A DNA stretch of 64,000 bases from Halogranum gelatinilyticum (GTDB taxonomy: Archaea; Halobacteriota; Halobacteria; Halobacteriales; Haloferacaceae): positions 47,340-111,339 of the forward strand of contig NZ_FNHL01000007.1 in NCBI RefSeq assembly GCF_900103715.1, given 5' to 3'. The notes beneath the pieces are model-generated. The model searched no databases. It saw only the letters and a program-made list of their open reading frames with translations, and was not told the origin of the DNA. The translations under genes and the position numbers were made by a program. Shown piece by piece: positions 24,292-33,369 of the stretch; within the stretch, counting starts at the first letter, position 1; each line of letters begins with the position of its first letter.

Positions 24292-24711
24292 ATGAGCGAC
24301 CTCACTGCACACCACGTCGGTCTCACCGTAGCCGACCTCGAACGGATGGTCGAGTTCTACCGCGACAGCTTCGGACTCGACGTCGTCAACCGCTTCACCG
24401 TCAGCGGCGACGCCTTCGCGACCGCCGTCGACGTCGCCGGTGCGTCCGCACGGTTCGCGCATCTCGACGCCGACGGCGTCCGTATCGAACTGGTCGAATA
24501 CGAACCCGAGGGCGAGACGCGAACTGACCCGGAGCTGAACCAGCCGGGGGCGGCGCATCTCGGGCTGTCGGTCGACGACGTCGACGAGTTCTTCGCGTCG
24601 CTCCCCGAGGGAGTCGAGACGCTCAGCGAGCCACAGACGACGTCGACCGGGACGCGGATCCTGTTCGTCCGCGACCCGGAAGGCAACCTCGTCGAAGTGC
24701 TCGACGCCTGA
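24292..24711 (+). CDS. VOC-family (glyoxalase/dioxygenase superfamily) protein
   Basis: 139 residues with the paired beta-alpha-beta-beta-beta modules. HHVGLTVADLERMVEFYRDSFGL gives the first metal His, AAHLGLSVDDVDEFFASL the second, and the C-terminal DPEGNLVEVLDA the family-typical Glu. Likely a metal-dependent isomerase or lactoylglutathione lyase-like enzyme; substrate unknown. The ATG overlaps a stop codon of a short upstream frame rich in hydrophobic residues (see findings). Confidence 0.85.
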   Translation: MSDLTAHHVGLTVADLERMVEFYRDSFGLDVVNRFTVSGDAFATAVDVAGASARFAHLDADGVRIELVEYEPEGETRTDPELNQPGAAHLGLSVDDVDEFFASLPEGVETLSEPQTTSTGTRILFVRDPEGNLVEVLDA

Positions 24712-24720
24712 GGCTGAACG

Positions 24721-24891
24721 TTACACGCGGGACCTCCCTCTCCTGTTGCCCGCCCTCCTGTCCGGTGGGGAGGCGGGGTGGGCGTGTAGGTAGCCGCTGG
24801 GGAACTCCTCGTCGTTCGCACCGCAGTCCGGACACGCGTCGCCGGGATGACCGATGAAGCCTTGCGTACAGAACCGACATTCGTACAACAT
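24721..24891 (-). CDS. Small rubredoxin-like zinc protein
   Basis: 56 residues. CRFC near the N-terminus and CPDC later give a four-Cys site, with HPGDA between them. This is the pattern of small haloarchaeal rubredoxin-type/zinc-ribbon proteins. The start MLYECRF is preferred; ATG 24912 would add seven residues. The stop lies nine bases after the VOC stop, convergent. The tail from about residue 40 is basic and low complexity. Confidence 0.65.
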   Translation of the reverse strand: MLYECRFCTQGFIGHPGDACPDCGANDEEFPSGYLHAHPASPPDRRAGNRRGRSRV

Positions 24892-25146
24892 CAGTGTGTG
24901 AATTGCTAACATGCTACATAAGCTTTCTGTCGGTTCGAACCGTCGACAGGTGCAGAAAGTGTGAAATGGTAGCATCCGCAGTCCTACTTCAACGCCTCGG
25001 TCCGGAATCGACGCGAGAAATCAGATTTCGAGAGATTTACCGTCACGAAAGACGTTCTCGTACGTTCTAACGCGTCGAGACGACAGTCACCTTCGTCGTC
25101 GGAAAACACCACATATTTACGCGTTGGAACCAGAAAACATATCTCA

Positions 25147-26106
25147 ATGGCTGATTTCTCCCGGCAACGATCCCGAGGTCGGACAAACGAGGACGAACAG
25201 ACCAGCACGGAATCCGAGGAGCAGGTCTGTCCGGAGTGTAACTCCGACAGTATCGTCCACAGTGGCGGCGAACTCGTCTGTGACGACTGCGGGCTCGTCC
25301 TCGACGAGCAGAACATCGACCGGGGCCCCGAGTGGCGCGCGTTCAACCAGAACGAACGTGATTCGAAATCGCGCGTGGGCGCACCGACGACGAAGACGAT
25401 GCACGACAAGGGGCTGACCACCCAGATCGACTGGAAGAACAAGGACGCCTACGGCCGGTCGCTCTCCTCCGAGAAACGGAGCCAGATGCACCGCCTGCGC
25501 AAGTGGCAGGAGCGGATCCGGACCAAGGACGCGGGCGAGCGCAACCTCCAGTTCGCGCTCTCGGAGATGGACCGCATGGCCTCCGCACTCGGCGCGCCGC
25601 GCTCGACGCGTGAGGTCGCCTCGGTGCTCTACCGCCGCGCGCTCAACGAGGACCTCATCCGCGGTCGGTCCATCGAGGCCGTCTCGACGAGCTGTCTCTA
25701 CGCCGCCTGCCGGATGGAGGGCATCCCGCGCAGCCTCGACGAAGTGACCGAGGTCGCGCGTGTCCCGTACAAGGAGATCGGCCGCACCTACCGCTACATC
25801 GCCCAGGAGCTGAAACTGGAGATGCAGCCGGTCGACCCCAAGGAGTACGTCCCGCGCTTCGCCAGCGAACTCGGCGTCAGCGAGGAGGTCAAGCAGAAGG
25901 CCAACGAGATCATCGACGTCTCCGCCGAGCAGGGTCTGCTCTCGGGCAAGTCGCCGACCGGCTTCGCCGCCGCGGCACTCTACGCCGCGTCGCTGCTCTG
26001 CAACGAGAAGAAGACCCAGCGCGAGGTCGCCGAGGTCTCGCAGGTGACGGAAGTCACCATCCGGAACCGGTACCAGGAGCAGATCGAAGCGATGGGTCTC
26101 TACTGA
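25147..26106 (+). CDS. tfb: Transcription initiation factor IIB (TFB), first copy
   Basis: 319 residues. Zinc ribbon C28/C31 and C45/C48 (CPEC...CDDC), the B-finger region RGPEWRAFNQNERDSKSRVGAP, then two cyclin-like repeats (ASALGAPRSTREVASVLYR... and EVKQKANEIIDVSAEQGLLSG...). This recruits RNA polymerase with TBP to archaeal promoters. Divergent promoter block (tatttacg) lies 30 bases before the ATG. A paralogue is at 55237-56220; haloarchaea usually have several TFBs with different promoter preferences. Confidence 0.95.
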   Translation: MADFSRQRSRGRTNEDEQTSTESEEQVCPECNSDSIVHSGGELVCDDCGLVLDEQNIDRGPEWRAFNQNERDSKSRVGAPTTKTMHDKGLTTQIDWKNKDAYGRSLSSEKRSQMHRLRKWQERIRTKDAGERNLQFALSEMDRMASALGAPRSTREVASVLYRRALNEDLIRGRSIEAVSTSCLYAACRMEGIPRSLDEVTEVARVPYKEIGRTYRYIAQELKLEMQPVDPKEYVPRFASELGVSEEVKQKANEIIDVSAEQGLLSGKSPTGFAAAALYAASLLCNEKKTQREVAEVSQVTEVTIRNRYQEQIEAMGLY

Positions 26107-26246
26107 GCAGTTTCGCTCAATAGCCCCGTTCGACCCATCCGTCTCACACCACCGCACCACGACACCACCACACCGCTTTTGCAACGCTGTCGCCACCGTC
26201 CCGACCAGCGCAAGCTATACCACGGCTCGGCGGACTACTCAGACCA

Positions 26247-26786
26247 GTGACTGACGAGAGGCCTGCGGACGACGACCCGGTCGACACCGCCGACGTGACG
26301 GTTCCCGGCGACGAGCCGACGTACGTCGTCGCCACGGTCCGCGGCGAGCGTATCGAGATCGCCGAGTCGGTCCTCGACGAACTGGTCGACCTCGCCGACG
26401 AGGACGGACTGACCGCCGAGGCGTGGGTCGAACAGAACCTCGGCCCCTCCATCCTCTACGGCGCGGTCGTCGGCGTCGTCGACGCGTTCGACTTCGAGGA
26501 GCCGCCGTCGGCGACGACGGTCGCCGCGTGGCACGAGGAACTGGCCGACAGCCGCGAGGCCGCCGAAGAGGTCTGGAACGAGCCGACGCTGGAGTACTCC
26601 GATCAGGTCTGGGAGTCGGCCGTCCGGCTCGAACATCTCCTAGAGACGGTCGAGACGAGTCTCACGTCGCTGGAGATCGCCCGCGAGAAACACGGAGCGG
26701 ACCACGAACTCGTCGAAGAGCTGTCCGCGAACGTCGACAGCCAGGTGGCCCTCCTGCGACGGATCGGCGAGTCGATGACGGGCTAG
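26247..26786 (+). CDS. Acidic soluble protein of unknown function
   Basis: 179 residues from a GTG start (no ATG available). An N-terminal strand unit TYVVATVRGERIEIAESVLDEL, then long helices (TTVAAWHEELADSREAAEEV, EHLLETVETSLTSLEIAREKHG) that could make a four-helix arrangement. Very acidic. No motif recognised. Convergent with the gene at 26801. Confidence 0.6.
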   Translation: MTDERPADDDPVDTADVTVPGDEPTYVVATVRGERIEIAESVLDELVDLADEDGLTAEAWVEQNLGPSILYGAVVGVVDAFDFEEPPSATTVAAWHEELADSREAAEEVWNEPTLEYSDQVWESAVRLEHLLETVETSLTSLEIAREKHGADHELVEELSANVDSQVALLRRIGESMTG

Positions 26787-26800
26787 AAAAGCGAGGGAGG

Positions 26801-27157
26801 TTACTGCACGGAGTCGATGTAGTCGAGGACGGTGACGTCGGACGTGATGGTCTCGGGCAGCGTGATGGCCGCGACGCGCTCGGTCTCGGAGACACGGTTG
26901 CCCTCGGGGTCGATGTCGTAGACGACGGGCGTGCCCGCACCGCGCTCGCCTTTGTCCTTCGCGAGGATGCGGATGCGTCGCGTCTCGCCGACGAGTTCGA
27001 CGGTCGTATCGACGTACTCGCCGCCGTAGGTTGCTCGCTCGCGCCGTTCGCGGACGTTGAACGGGCCGTCCCCGTTCACCCGGACCGCGGTGGTACCGGC
27101 CCGGAGTTCGTCCAGTGTCTCACGTACGGTAGTGGTTACACGCTGCGTCTCGCCCAT
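26801..27157 (-). CDS. Soluble protein of unknown function
   Basis: 118 residues, mainly beta strands (TTAVRVNGDGPFNVRERRERATY, EYVDTTVELVGETRRIRILAKD, AAITLPETITSDVTVLDYIDSV). No cysteine pair, no signal. The short spacing to the gene at 26247 is convergent. Its upstream region (27158-27279) has a gtgtgtaaactcttaac A+T tract that may be its promoter. Confidence 0.6.
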   Translation of the reverse strand: MGETQRVTTTVRETLDELRAGTTAVRVNGDGPFNVRERRERATYGGEYVDTTVELVGETRRIRILAKDKGERGAGTPVVYDIDPEGNRVSETERVAAITLPETITSDVTVLDYIDSVQ

Positions 27158-27279
27158 TGTTTACTCGTTTGTGTGTAAACTCTTAACACTCACGGTTGGA
27201 TGTGGGCGAGTCGCACACTCGTCACGAAGCGTCGAGAGCGGAGCGAACAGAGAAAGCGCGCGAGAGACGGACTGCCGGG

Positions 27280-28410
27280 CTACTTCGACGCCGTTTGTCG
27301 CGCCCACTCGTCGCGCCAGGTGTCCATGTTGGCGGCGAGGGTGTCGTAGTCGAACTGGATCGGCTCAGCAGGCTCGTAGGCGTACTGCTGCATATCCTCG
27401 GGCAGTGAGGCGTTCGTGACGGTCGGAAGCCCGACGTTCTTGACCGCGACCTCCTGTTGGACGGCAGGGTCGAGCATGAAGTCCATGAAGGTGTGGACTA
27501 ACTCGTCTTTCTCCGTCGTCGCGAACGGTGCCGTGCCGTCGACGTAGGCGTAGCCCTGGTCGTTGGGGAAGCCGATCTGGTGGCGGGTCATGTCCTCACC
27601 GGAGCTGGCGGCGTAGACCTGATCGGTCGAGTACGAGACGACCATCGGGGCCTCCTCGTTGGAGTACGCGGCGTAGGCGTCGGACCACGAGCCGAGGACG
27701 CGGACGCCGTTGTCCATCAGTCGCTGCCAGTAGTCGAGATAGTTCTCCTCGCCGACCGTGTTGATGCTCCAGAGCAGGAAAAGCAGCCCCGTGGCCGTAC
27801 TGTCGGGGTTCGCGAGGAGGAGCGAGTCGGCGTACTCCTCCGTAGTCAGTTCCTCGAACGTCGGCGGCGCGTCGACGACGCTCTCGTCGTAGACGAGACA
27901 GACGTAGGAGGCACCCGTCGGCAGCACGCGGTTCTGCGGGTCGAAGCGGTAGGCGTCGACGATGTTCGACGCCTGCGCGAGCTGCGAGGTGTCGAAGCCG
28001 GTGAAGAGCGCGTTGTCGTCGCCGAGCGCGTCGTCGGCGCGGACGAGGTCCTGCGGCGTCAGCCCGACGTACATATCGGCTTCGAGGTCGACGCCGCGCT
28101 GACGACGCTGGATGAAGTCGTTCAGTTCGTTCTCGCGGACGACCCACTCCAGGGTAACGTCGTGGCGCGACTCGAACTCCTCTTTGATCCACGGGCCGGC
28201 ACTCGTGCTCGGCGCGTCGACGAACGCGCTGTAGGTGCCGACACGGAGCGTCTCCGGGTCGGTTCCGGACGCCGTGCCGCCGACGGTCGTCGGCGAGGTC
28301 GACGTCCCGTCGGACCCCCCGTCGGTGCCGCCGGTACAGCCAGCGAGACCGACCGTCGCCGCGCTGCCCGCCCCGGCGAGGAACCGACGCCGCGTCGTCC
28401 AGCGAGTCAT
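27280..28410 (-). CDS. thiB: Thiamine ABC transporter substrate-binding lipoprotein
   Basis: 376 residues. Tat signal with lipobox TTRRRFLAGAGSAATVGLAGC (Cys near residue 25), then an extracellular solute-binding domain: GTYSAFVDAPSTSAGPWIKEEFE, VDLEADMYVGLTPQ, ANPDSTATGLLFLLWSI and LPTGASYVCLVYDESVV, typical of TbpA/ThiB-type proteins that bind thiamine and its phosphates. Starts four bases inside the stop of the upstream MTH1187-type gene, so the two are cotranscribed. Permease and ATPase genes are not next to it. Confidence 0.85.
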   Translation of the reverse strand: MTRWTTRRRFLAGAGSAATVGLAGCTGGTDGGSDGTSTSPTTVGGTASGTDPETLRVGTYSAFVDAPSTSAGPWIKEEFESRHDVTLEWVVRENELNDFIQRRQRGVDLEADMYVGLTPQDLVRADDALGDDNALFTGFDTSQLAQASNIVDAYRFDPQNRVLPTGASYVCLVYDESVVDAPPTFEELTTEEYADSLLLANPDSTATGLLFLLWSINTVGEENYLDYWQRLMDNGVRVLGSWSDAYAAYSNEEAPMVVSYSTDQVYAASSGEDMTRHQIGFPNDQGYAYVDGTAPFATTEKDELVHTFMDFMLDPAVQQEVAVKNVGLPTVTNASLPEDMQQYAYEPAEPIQFDYDTLAANMDTWRDEWARQTASK

Positions 28411-28733
28411 GGCTCGTCCTCCACGGTCCGCGCGTCGCGGCCGAGATGTGCCTCGACGCGTTCGACCTTCTCCTCGACGGCGAGCGTCTCCTCGCGGAAA
28501 TGGTCGATCTTCAGCGACGTGAGCGTCCGGCTGGCGTCGACCGCCTCGGTCGCGGCCTGCGCGGCGGCGAACACCTCGCTCAACTCGTCGGCCTCGATGG
28601 TCGTCTCCATCGGGTGTGTCTCGTAGCGCACGTCGAAGCGCTCCAGGGCATCGATTGCCTTCGCGATCTCGGCGTCGAAGTCGACGTCGGGCTCGTCCAG
28701 CGGAGCCACGGTCAACATCGCTGTGACTGTCAT
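28407..28733 (-). CDS. Thiamine-binding protein (MTH1187/YkoF-like)
   Basis: 108 residues of the MTH1187-type (DUF77) fold: VTAMLTVAPLDEPDVDFDAEIAKAIDALERF, then YETHPMETTIEADELSEVFAA and TLTSLKIDHFRE. This small family binds thiamine intermediates and regulates or scavenges them. Coupled to the thiB-like gene. An inverted repeat (28761-28786) sits on the TATA box of this operon. Confidence 0.85.
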   Translation of the reverse strand: MTVTAMLTVAPLDEPDVDFDAEIAKAIDALERFDVRYETHPMETTIEADELSEVFAAAQAATEAVDASRTLTSLKIDHFREETLAVEEKVERVEAHLGRDARTVEDEP

Positions 28734-28760
28734 GAGCGGTGATTCCGAGTGGCCCGTGTT

Positions 28761-28786
28761 ATAACCAAGTGGTACGCTCTGGTTAT
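28761..28786. promoter_or_regulatory. Inverted repeat over the thiamine operon TATA box
   Basis: ATAACCA and TGGTTAT arms separated by 12 bases overlap the TTATAA box (about 28760-28765) of the thiamine-binding operon, whose ATG lies 28 bases below it. Placement across the TATA box suggests a repressor operator; thiamine-responsive regulators of the ThiR type are known in haloarchaea but this link is inference. Confidence 0.5.
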
Positions 28787-28974
28787 CGGGGCTGGCCGGA
28801 CGGCCGGAGCGGAGCGAAGGTCAGAAGAGAGCGAGAACTGATTGGACAACAGCCTCGACGACGGCTTCGCCGGAAATTCTCACCGACGGGGCCTGAACTC
28901 GACTCGGACCGTCGAACGGACGTGGGGAGTGTGAACGACCGCCTCAGAGACCCGCATTCGACACAACAGACAAC

Positions 28975-29043
28975 AAATTTTAGAAATTTTAGAAAATCTA
29001 GACATTGTAGGCATTGTGGAGAGTGTGAGAGGTGCAGCATTCG
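28975..29043 (+). repeat. Degenerate 9-base repeat array 3' of the malic enzyme gene
   Basis: Seven or eight imperfect copies of a 9-base unit near (a/c)attgtaga. The unit is the same as in the array at 31444-31640 on the other side of the gene, in the same strand orientation. No reading frame across it is convincing. Confidence 0.7.
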
Positions 29044-29083
29044 CGACAAATTCGAAAGAGAAGTGTCCAAAGAGAACCGTCGA

Positions 29084-31339
29084 TTACTCGTCTTGGGCGT
29101 CGACCACGGCGACGGCGGCGAGGTTGACGATGTCTTTGACCTCGTCACCGCGCTGGAGGACGTGGACGGGTTTGTTCATGCCGACGAGCATCGGGCCGAT
29201 GGCCTCCGCGCCGCCGAGTCGCTGGAGCAGTTTGTAGCCGATGTTGCCCGCTTCGAGGTTGGGGAAGACCAGGACGTTCGCCGGCTCGTTGAGGTCGGCG
29301 AAGTCGTAAGTGCCGGTCAGCATCTCCTCGACGAGCGCCGTGTCGGCCTGCATCTCTCCGTCGACCGGGAAGTCCACCTCGGGGTCGGCGTGGAGTGCCT
29401 TCACGGCGTTCCGCGGTTTGCGGACGCCCTCGTTGTCGACGCTGCCGAAGTCCGAGTACGAGAGCAGCGCGGCGCGGGGTTCGACGTTGAAGCTCCGGGC
29501 GAGTTCAGCGGTGTGTTTCGTCACCTCGGCGAGGACGTCCTCGTCGGGGTCGAGGTTGACCGTCGCGTCCGCGCAGAAGACGACGCGGTTCTTGAACGTC
29601 AGCATGTAGACACCGGCGGCGTAGTCGGCGTCGTCGGCCGTCTCGATGACCTGCAGCGGCGGGCGCAGGGCCGAGGGGTAGTGGTGGGTCAGCCCGGTCA
29701 GCATCGCGTCGGCGTCGCCGACCTCGACCATCACGCTCGCGAAGTAGTTCGAGTCGTTCTGGACGAGTTCGGACGCCTCCGTCCGCGTGAGCCCCTTGCG
29801 CTGGCGACGCTCGTAGAGCGCGTCGACGTAGTGGTTCCACTCGCCGTCGTGGGGGTTGGCGATGACCGGGTCGAAGTCGAGACCGAGCTCGTCGGCCTTC
29901 CGCAGGATCTCTTTCGTCCGGCCGATGAGGATGGGTTCGGCGATGCCCTCCTCGACGAGCTGGTTCGCCGCACGGATCATCTTCTCGTCCTCGCCTTCCG
30001 CGAGCGCGACGCGCTTCGGCTCGGACTTCGCCTTGTTCAGGACGACCCGCATCATCTCGCGGGACTTGCCGAGCCGCGCCTCCAACTCTTCGCGGTAGGC
30101 GTCGAGGTCGATTTCTTTCCTCGCCGCGCCGCTGTCCATCGCCGCCTTCGCGACGGCGGGCGTGACCTCGTAGAGCACGCGCTGGTCGAGCGGTTTCGGG
30201 ATGACGTAGTCGGGACCGAACTGTAGCGGGTCGTCGCCGTACGCCTTGACCACAGAGTCGGGAACGTCCTGCCGGGCGAGATCCGCGAGTGCCTCGGCGG
30301 CCGCGCGTTTCATCTCCTCGTTGATCTCGGTCGCGCGCACGTCGAGCGCGCCGCGGAAGATGAAGGGGAAGCCCAGCACGTTGTTGACCTGATTCGGGTA
30401 GTCCGAGCGACCCGTCGCCATGATGACCGTGTCGTCGCGGGCTTCCTTGGCGTCCTCGTAGGTGATCTCGGGGTCGGGGTTCGCCATCGCGAAGAGGATG
30501 GGGTCGTCGTTCATCGACCGGACCATCTCCTGGCTGACGATACCGCCGACCGAGAGGCCGACGAACACGTCCGCGCCCGCGATGGCGTCTTCGAGATCGC
30601 CGTCGTCGACGCCGCGAGCGAACGGCTCGGTGAACTCGTTCAGCTCGCCCGCCTCGGCACGCGACTCCGAGAGGATGCCGTCGACGTCGCTCATCGTGAT
30701 GTTCTCGCGAGGGATGCCCAGCGAGACGTAGAACCGTGCGGTCGCCGTCGCCGCCGCGCCTGCGCCCGCGAAGGTGACGTTCAGGTTCTCCAGTTCCTTG
30801 TCGGCGATGTCGACCGCGTTCAGGAGCGCGGCCCCGGAGATGATGGCCGTCCCGTGTTGGTCGTCGTGGAAGACGGGGATGTCCATCTCGTCACGGAGAT
30901 CCGACTCGATCTCGAAGCATTCGGGCGCTTTGATGTCTTCGAGGTTGATGCCGCCGAACGTCGGCTCCATCGCGGCGACGGCCTGCGTGAACGCCGCCGG
31001 GTCTGCGAGGTCCAACTCGACGTCGAACACGTCGATGTCGGCGAACCGTTTGAACAGGACGCCCTTGCCCTCCATGACGGGTTTCGACGCCTGCGCGCCG
31101 ATGTCGCCGAGACCGAGGACGGCCGACCCGTTCGAGACGACGCCGACGAGGTTGCCCTTCGCGGTGTACTCGTAGGCCATCGTCTCGTCCTCGGCGATGT
31201 CGAGACACGGTGCGGCGACACCGGGCGAGTACGCGAGCGAGAGGTCGCGTTGTGTGTTCGTGGGCTTCGTCGTCGATATCTCGATCTTCCCCGGCGGCTC
31301 TTCGCGGTGGTACTCCCGTGCGTCGTCTTCCAGCGTCAT
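29084..31339 (-). CDS. maeB: NADP-type malic enzyme with C-terminal phosphotransacetylase-like domain
   Basis: 751 residues, the standard length for the MaeB fusion. The N-terminal malic enzyme half has the Rossmann core [19 protein letters not shown], the metal/malate site [11 protein letters not shown] and [16 protein letters not shown]; the C-terminal half (about residues 430-751) has the PTA-type [25 protein letters not shown] and YADAL-type helices with [12 protein letters not shown]. It decarboxylates malate to pyruvate; the PTA-like domain usually regulates by acetyl-CoA. The ATG at 31339 is the first giving a protein-like N-terminus; frames further upstream read through the repeat array. 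Confidence 0.93.
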   Translation of the reverse strand: MTLEDDAREYHREEPPGKIEISTTKPTNTQRDLSLAYSPGVAAPCLDIAEDETMAYEYTAKGNLVGVVSNGSAVLGLGDIGAQASKPVMEGKGVLFKRFADIDVFDVELDLADPAAFTQAVAAMEPTFGGINLEDIKAPECFEIESDLRDEMDIPVFHDDQHGTAIISGAALLNAVDIADKELENLNVTFAGAGAAATATARFYVSLGIPRENITMSDVDGILSESRAEAGELNEFTEPFARGVDDGDLEDAIAGADVFVGLSVGGIVSQEMVRSMNDDPILFAMANPDPEITYEDAKEARDDTVIMATGRSDYPNQVNNVLGFPFIFRGALDVRATEINEEMKRAAAEALADLARQDVPDSVVKAYGDDPLQFGPDYVIPKPLDQRVLYEVTPAVAKAAMDSGAARKEIDLDAYREELEARLGKSREMMRVVLNKAKSEPKRVALAEGEDEKMIRAANQLVEEGIAEPILIGRTKEILRKADELGLDFDPVIANPHDGEWNHYVDALYERRQRKGLTRTEASELVQNDSNYFASVMVEVGDADAMLTGLTHHYPSALRPPLQVIETADDADYAAGVYMLTFKNRVVFCADATVNLDPDEDVLAEVTKHTAELARSFNVEPRAALLSYSDFGSVDNEGVRKPRNAVKALHADPEVDFPVDGEMQADTALVEEMLTGTYDFADLNEPANVLVFPNLEAGNIGYKLLQRLGGAEAIGPMLVGMNKPVHVLQRGDEVKDIVNLAAVAVVDAQDE

Positions 31340-31443
31340 TGGTCGCACCGTCGTATTCGAGGTAAGTAGCCCCTTCGCTCGCCGAACCTGTTGCGACGTG
31401 CGGTCGAGGGGTGGCGTTTCGACCCCGACCCCCGATAGCTGAG

Positions 31444-31640
31444 ACGGTGAAAACAGTGGAGACTGAAACTGCGGGAGGTGTGGTAGCTGTGAAGACCGTG
31501 AAGACTGCAGAGATTGTAGACACTGTGAAAATTGTGGAAATTGTAGAAACTGTGGAAGCTGCGAGGAGTGCAGACAGCTTTCGGAAACTGCGGAAGCTGT
31601 GAGAACTGTGCAAATTGTAGAATTTGTAGAGTGTGCAAGC
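31444..31640 (+). repeat. Degenerate 9-base repeat array 5' of the malic enzyme gene
   Basis: About 20 imperfect tandem copies of a 9-base unit close to attgtagaa/actgtgaag, with occasional phase slips. Because the period is three codons, each frame reads as a repeating tripeptide (VKT/VET, CxNC or FHN styles), a sign of a DNA-level repeat. The gene's promoter must lie inside or just below this array. Confidence 0.75.
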
Positions 31641-31748
31641 AGTGCGAGCAATGCGGGCAGTTCAGGCAGTGCGAGCAATGCGGGCAGTTCAGGCAGTGCG
31701 AGCAATGCGGGCAGTTCAGGCAGTGCGAGCAATGCGGGCAGTTCAGGC
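31641..31748 (+). repeat. Four perfect copies of a 27-base tandem repeat
   Basis: Copies start at 31641, 31668, 31695 and 31722. Unit begins agtgcgagcaatgcgg and ends ttcaggc. On the plus strand one frame encodes a 9-residue repeat with CEQCG. The 27-base unit is three of the 9-base units of the neighbouring array, so it probably arose from it by recent expansion. Confidence 0.85.
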
Positions 31749-31855
31749 AGTGTAGGCAGTGCGGGCAGTGCGAGATGTGACGGATGTGACCGCTGTGGGG
31801 GACATGTAGACAGTCCAGAGCGTACAGACGGCGTGTGCAGAAACCGGGCGGAGCG

Positions 31856-33010
31856 TCAGCCGTCGTGTTCCTCGAAGGCCGACCCGGCGTCGGCCGCGAG
31901 ATCCTTCGCCTCGATGTGTGAGTAGTGACTGCGGACCATCTCCTCGGAGTTGTCGAGCAAGCGGGCCGCCGCCGTGAAGCCGCGCTGGCGGACCATCACC
32001 TCGCCGACGCCGCGGCGGCCGCCGTGGGGTGCGAGATAGCCGTGTCCGTCGTCGAGGTCGAGTCCGGCGGCGTCCGAGAGTCGCCGCATCGTCCGGCGCG
32101 CGCCGTCGGTGGTGATGGCCGGGGGCGCGAGACCGTGCTCGCGGAGGACAGCGAAGACCTCGGCGTGACCCGAAATTCGGTCGACGAGGTCGGCGACGGC
32201 GTCAGTGTTCCAGCCGTCGCACGCGCCGAGTCCCTCACGGATCGTCGCGTAGAGTGATGGATAGTGGAAGGTCGGAAAGACCGGCCAGTCGTCGTGCGGG
32301 TCGAGGAGACGGCGGTAGCGGTCGAGCGGGGCGACGGCCTGCGCGGGCAGCGAGCGGTCGGCCCACCGTTGGTTCTTCGAGAGCACAGTCAGGCTGTTGT
32401 CGGCGAGCGAGACGTCACGCCAGCGGACGCCGACACGGCGGTCGTCCTTCGGGTCCGCGAAGACCTCGCCGCCGCGGACGCCCGAGTAACAGAGCAGGTA
32501 GACCAGTGCCCGGTCGCGGAAGGCTTTGGCCGCCGCGAACGGCTCGTCGGCGTCGTCGAGGGCGGCGTGGGCCGCGTCGTCGACGTGGCGGGTGATCGCT
32601 GTCCGATGGTCGTCGGTCCAAGCTTGCTGGTCGCCGCTGCGACGGCCGTCGTTGTCGGGCAACGGCTCTTTCGCGAGGTTCTGCTGGGCCGGGTTGCGTT
32701 CGAGATAGCCCTCGCGGACGCACCAGCCGAGGTAGGCACTGACCTGCGCGTAGTAGGTCAGGACGGTCCCTGCCGCGAACTCGCGGGCGACGAGCGGGTC
32801 CTCGGACGCAGGGTCATGGGTCGCGAGCGCGCGAGCGAACCGCCGCATCGTCCGAGCGTCGAGGTCGGCGAACGTCGCCTCCCGTCCGAGCCAGTCGAGG
32901 AAGCTGCCGACGACGCGCTCGCAGGTCCGGCGGTAGTTGCCGCTGTCGGCTCCCTTCGCCTTCGAACGCAGGAAGTCGTCAAGCGGGTCGCCGACAGGGA
33001 CGTCGCTCAT
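31856..33010 (-). CDS. XerC/D-type tyrosine recombinase
   Basis: 384 residues. SAM-like N-terminal core-binding domain (YRRTCERVVGSFLDWLGRE and YLGWCVREGYLERNP), catalytic domain with Arg I in YSGVRGGEVFAD, the HxxR-type region HGGRRGVGE and the nucleophilic Tyr in EEMVRSHYSHIEAKD. Tyrosine recombinases resolve chromosome dimers or move mobile elements. Cotranscribed with the gene at 33007 (four-base overlap). It lies at the left edge of the A+T-rich island but itself has core-like GC; chromosomal housekeeping or island integrase are both possible. Confidence 0.88.
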   Translation of the reverse strand: MSDVPVGDPLDDFLRSKAKGADSGNYRRTCERVVGSFLDWLGREATFADLDARTMRRFARALATHDPASEDPLVAREFAAGTVLTYYAQVSAYLGWCVREGYLERNPAQQNLAKEPLPDNDGRRSGDQQAWTDDHRTAITRHVDDAAHAALDDADEPFAAAKAFRDRALVYLLCYSGVRGGEVFADPKDDRRVGVRWRDVSLADNSLTVLSKNQRWADRSLPAQAVAPLDRYRRLLDPHDDWPVFPTFHYPSLYATIREGLGACDGWNTDAVADLVDRISGHAEVFAVLREHGLAPPAITTDGARRTMRRLSDAAGLDLDDGHGYLAPHGGRRGVGEVMVRQRGFTAAARLLDNSEEMVRSHYSHIEAKDLAADAGSAFEEHDG

Positions 33011-33369
33011 TCGGCGTCGGGTGCCGTCCAGAACTCCGGCGTCGTCTCGAAATGCGTCTCGTTGGGGTCGGGGTCGGCGTGCGCGTAGAGCGCGTCGTGG
33101 GCGCGGCGGTAGACCTCTTCGTCGTCGTCGACTGGCTCGTCGTCGATGCTAGAGTCGTAGACGACTCGCCAGCCCGTGCCCTCGTCGTAGTCGAGCGCAA
33201 GGAGGCCCTGGCCGACGATGTTGAACAGCAGCTGGTAGGCCATCTGCGTCCCGTCGTAGGTGCCGCGGACGGCGACGCACTGCTCGACGTCGTCCAGCGT
33301 CTCCAGCTCGTCGGCGGTGTCGGCCTCGACCTGCCGGTCCGGCAGGACGTCGGCGAGCGTCTGACTCAT
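33007..33369 (-). CDS. Acidic protein cotranscribed with the recombinase
   Basis: 120 residues. A folded N-terminal half (LETLDDVEQCVAVRGTYDGTQMAYQLLFNIVGQGLLALDYDEGTGWRVV) and an acidic tail. The next gene, the recombinase, starts inside its stop. Such small partners next to Xer genes recur in haloarchaea, but I cannot name the family. Confidence 0.6.
   Translation of the reverse strand: MSQTLADVLPDRQVEADTADELETLDDVEQCVAVRGTYDGTQMAYQLLFNIVGQGLLALDYDEGTGWRVVYDSSIDDEPVDDDEEVYRRAHDALYAHADPDPNETHFETTPEFWTAPDAE

Noticed and set aside
31568..31780. A 70-codon CxxC repeat protein as a normal gene
   Set aside because: Its pattern comes from a DNA repeat present in all frames; I keep it only as a finding.
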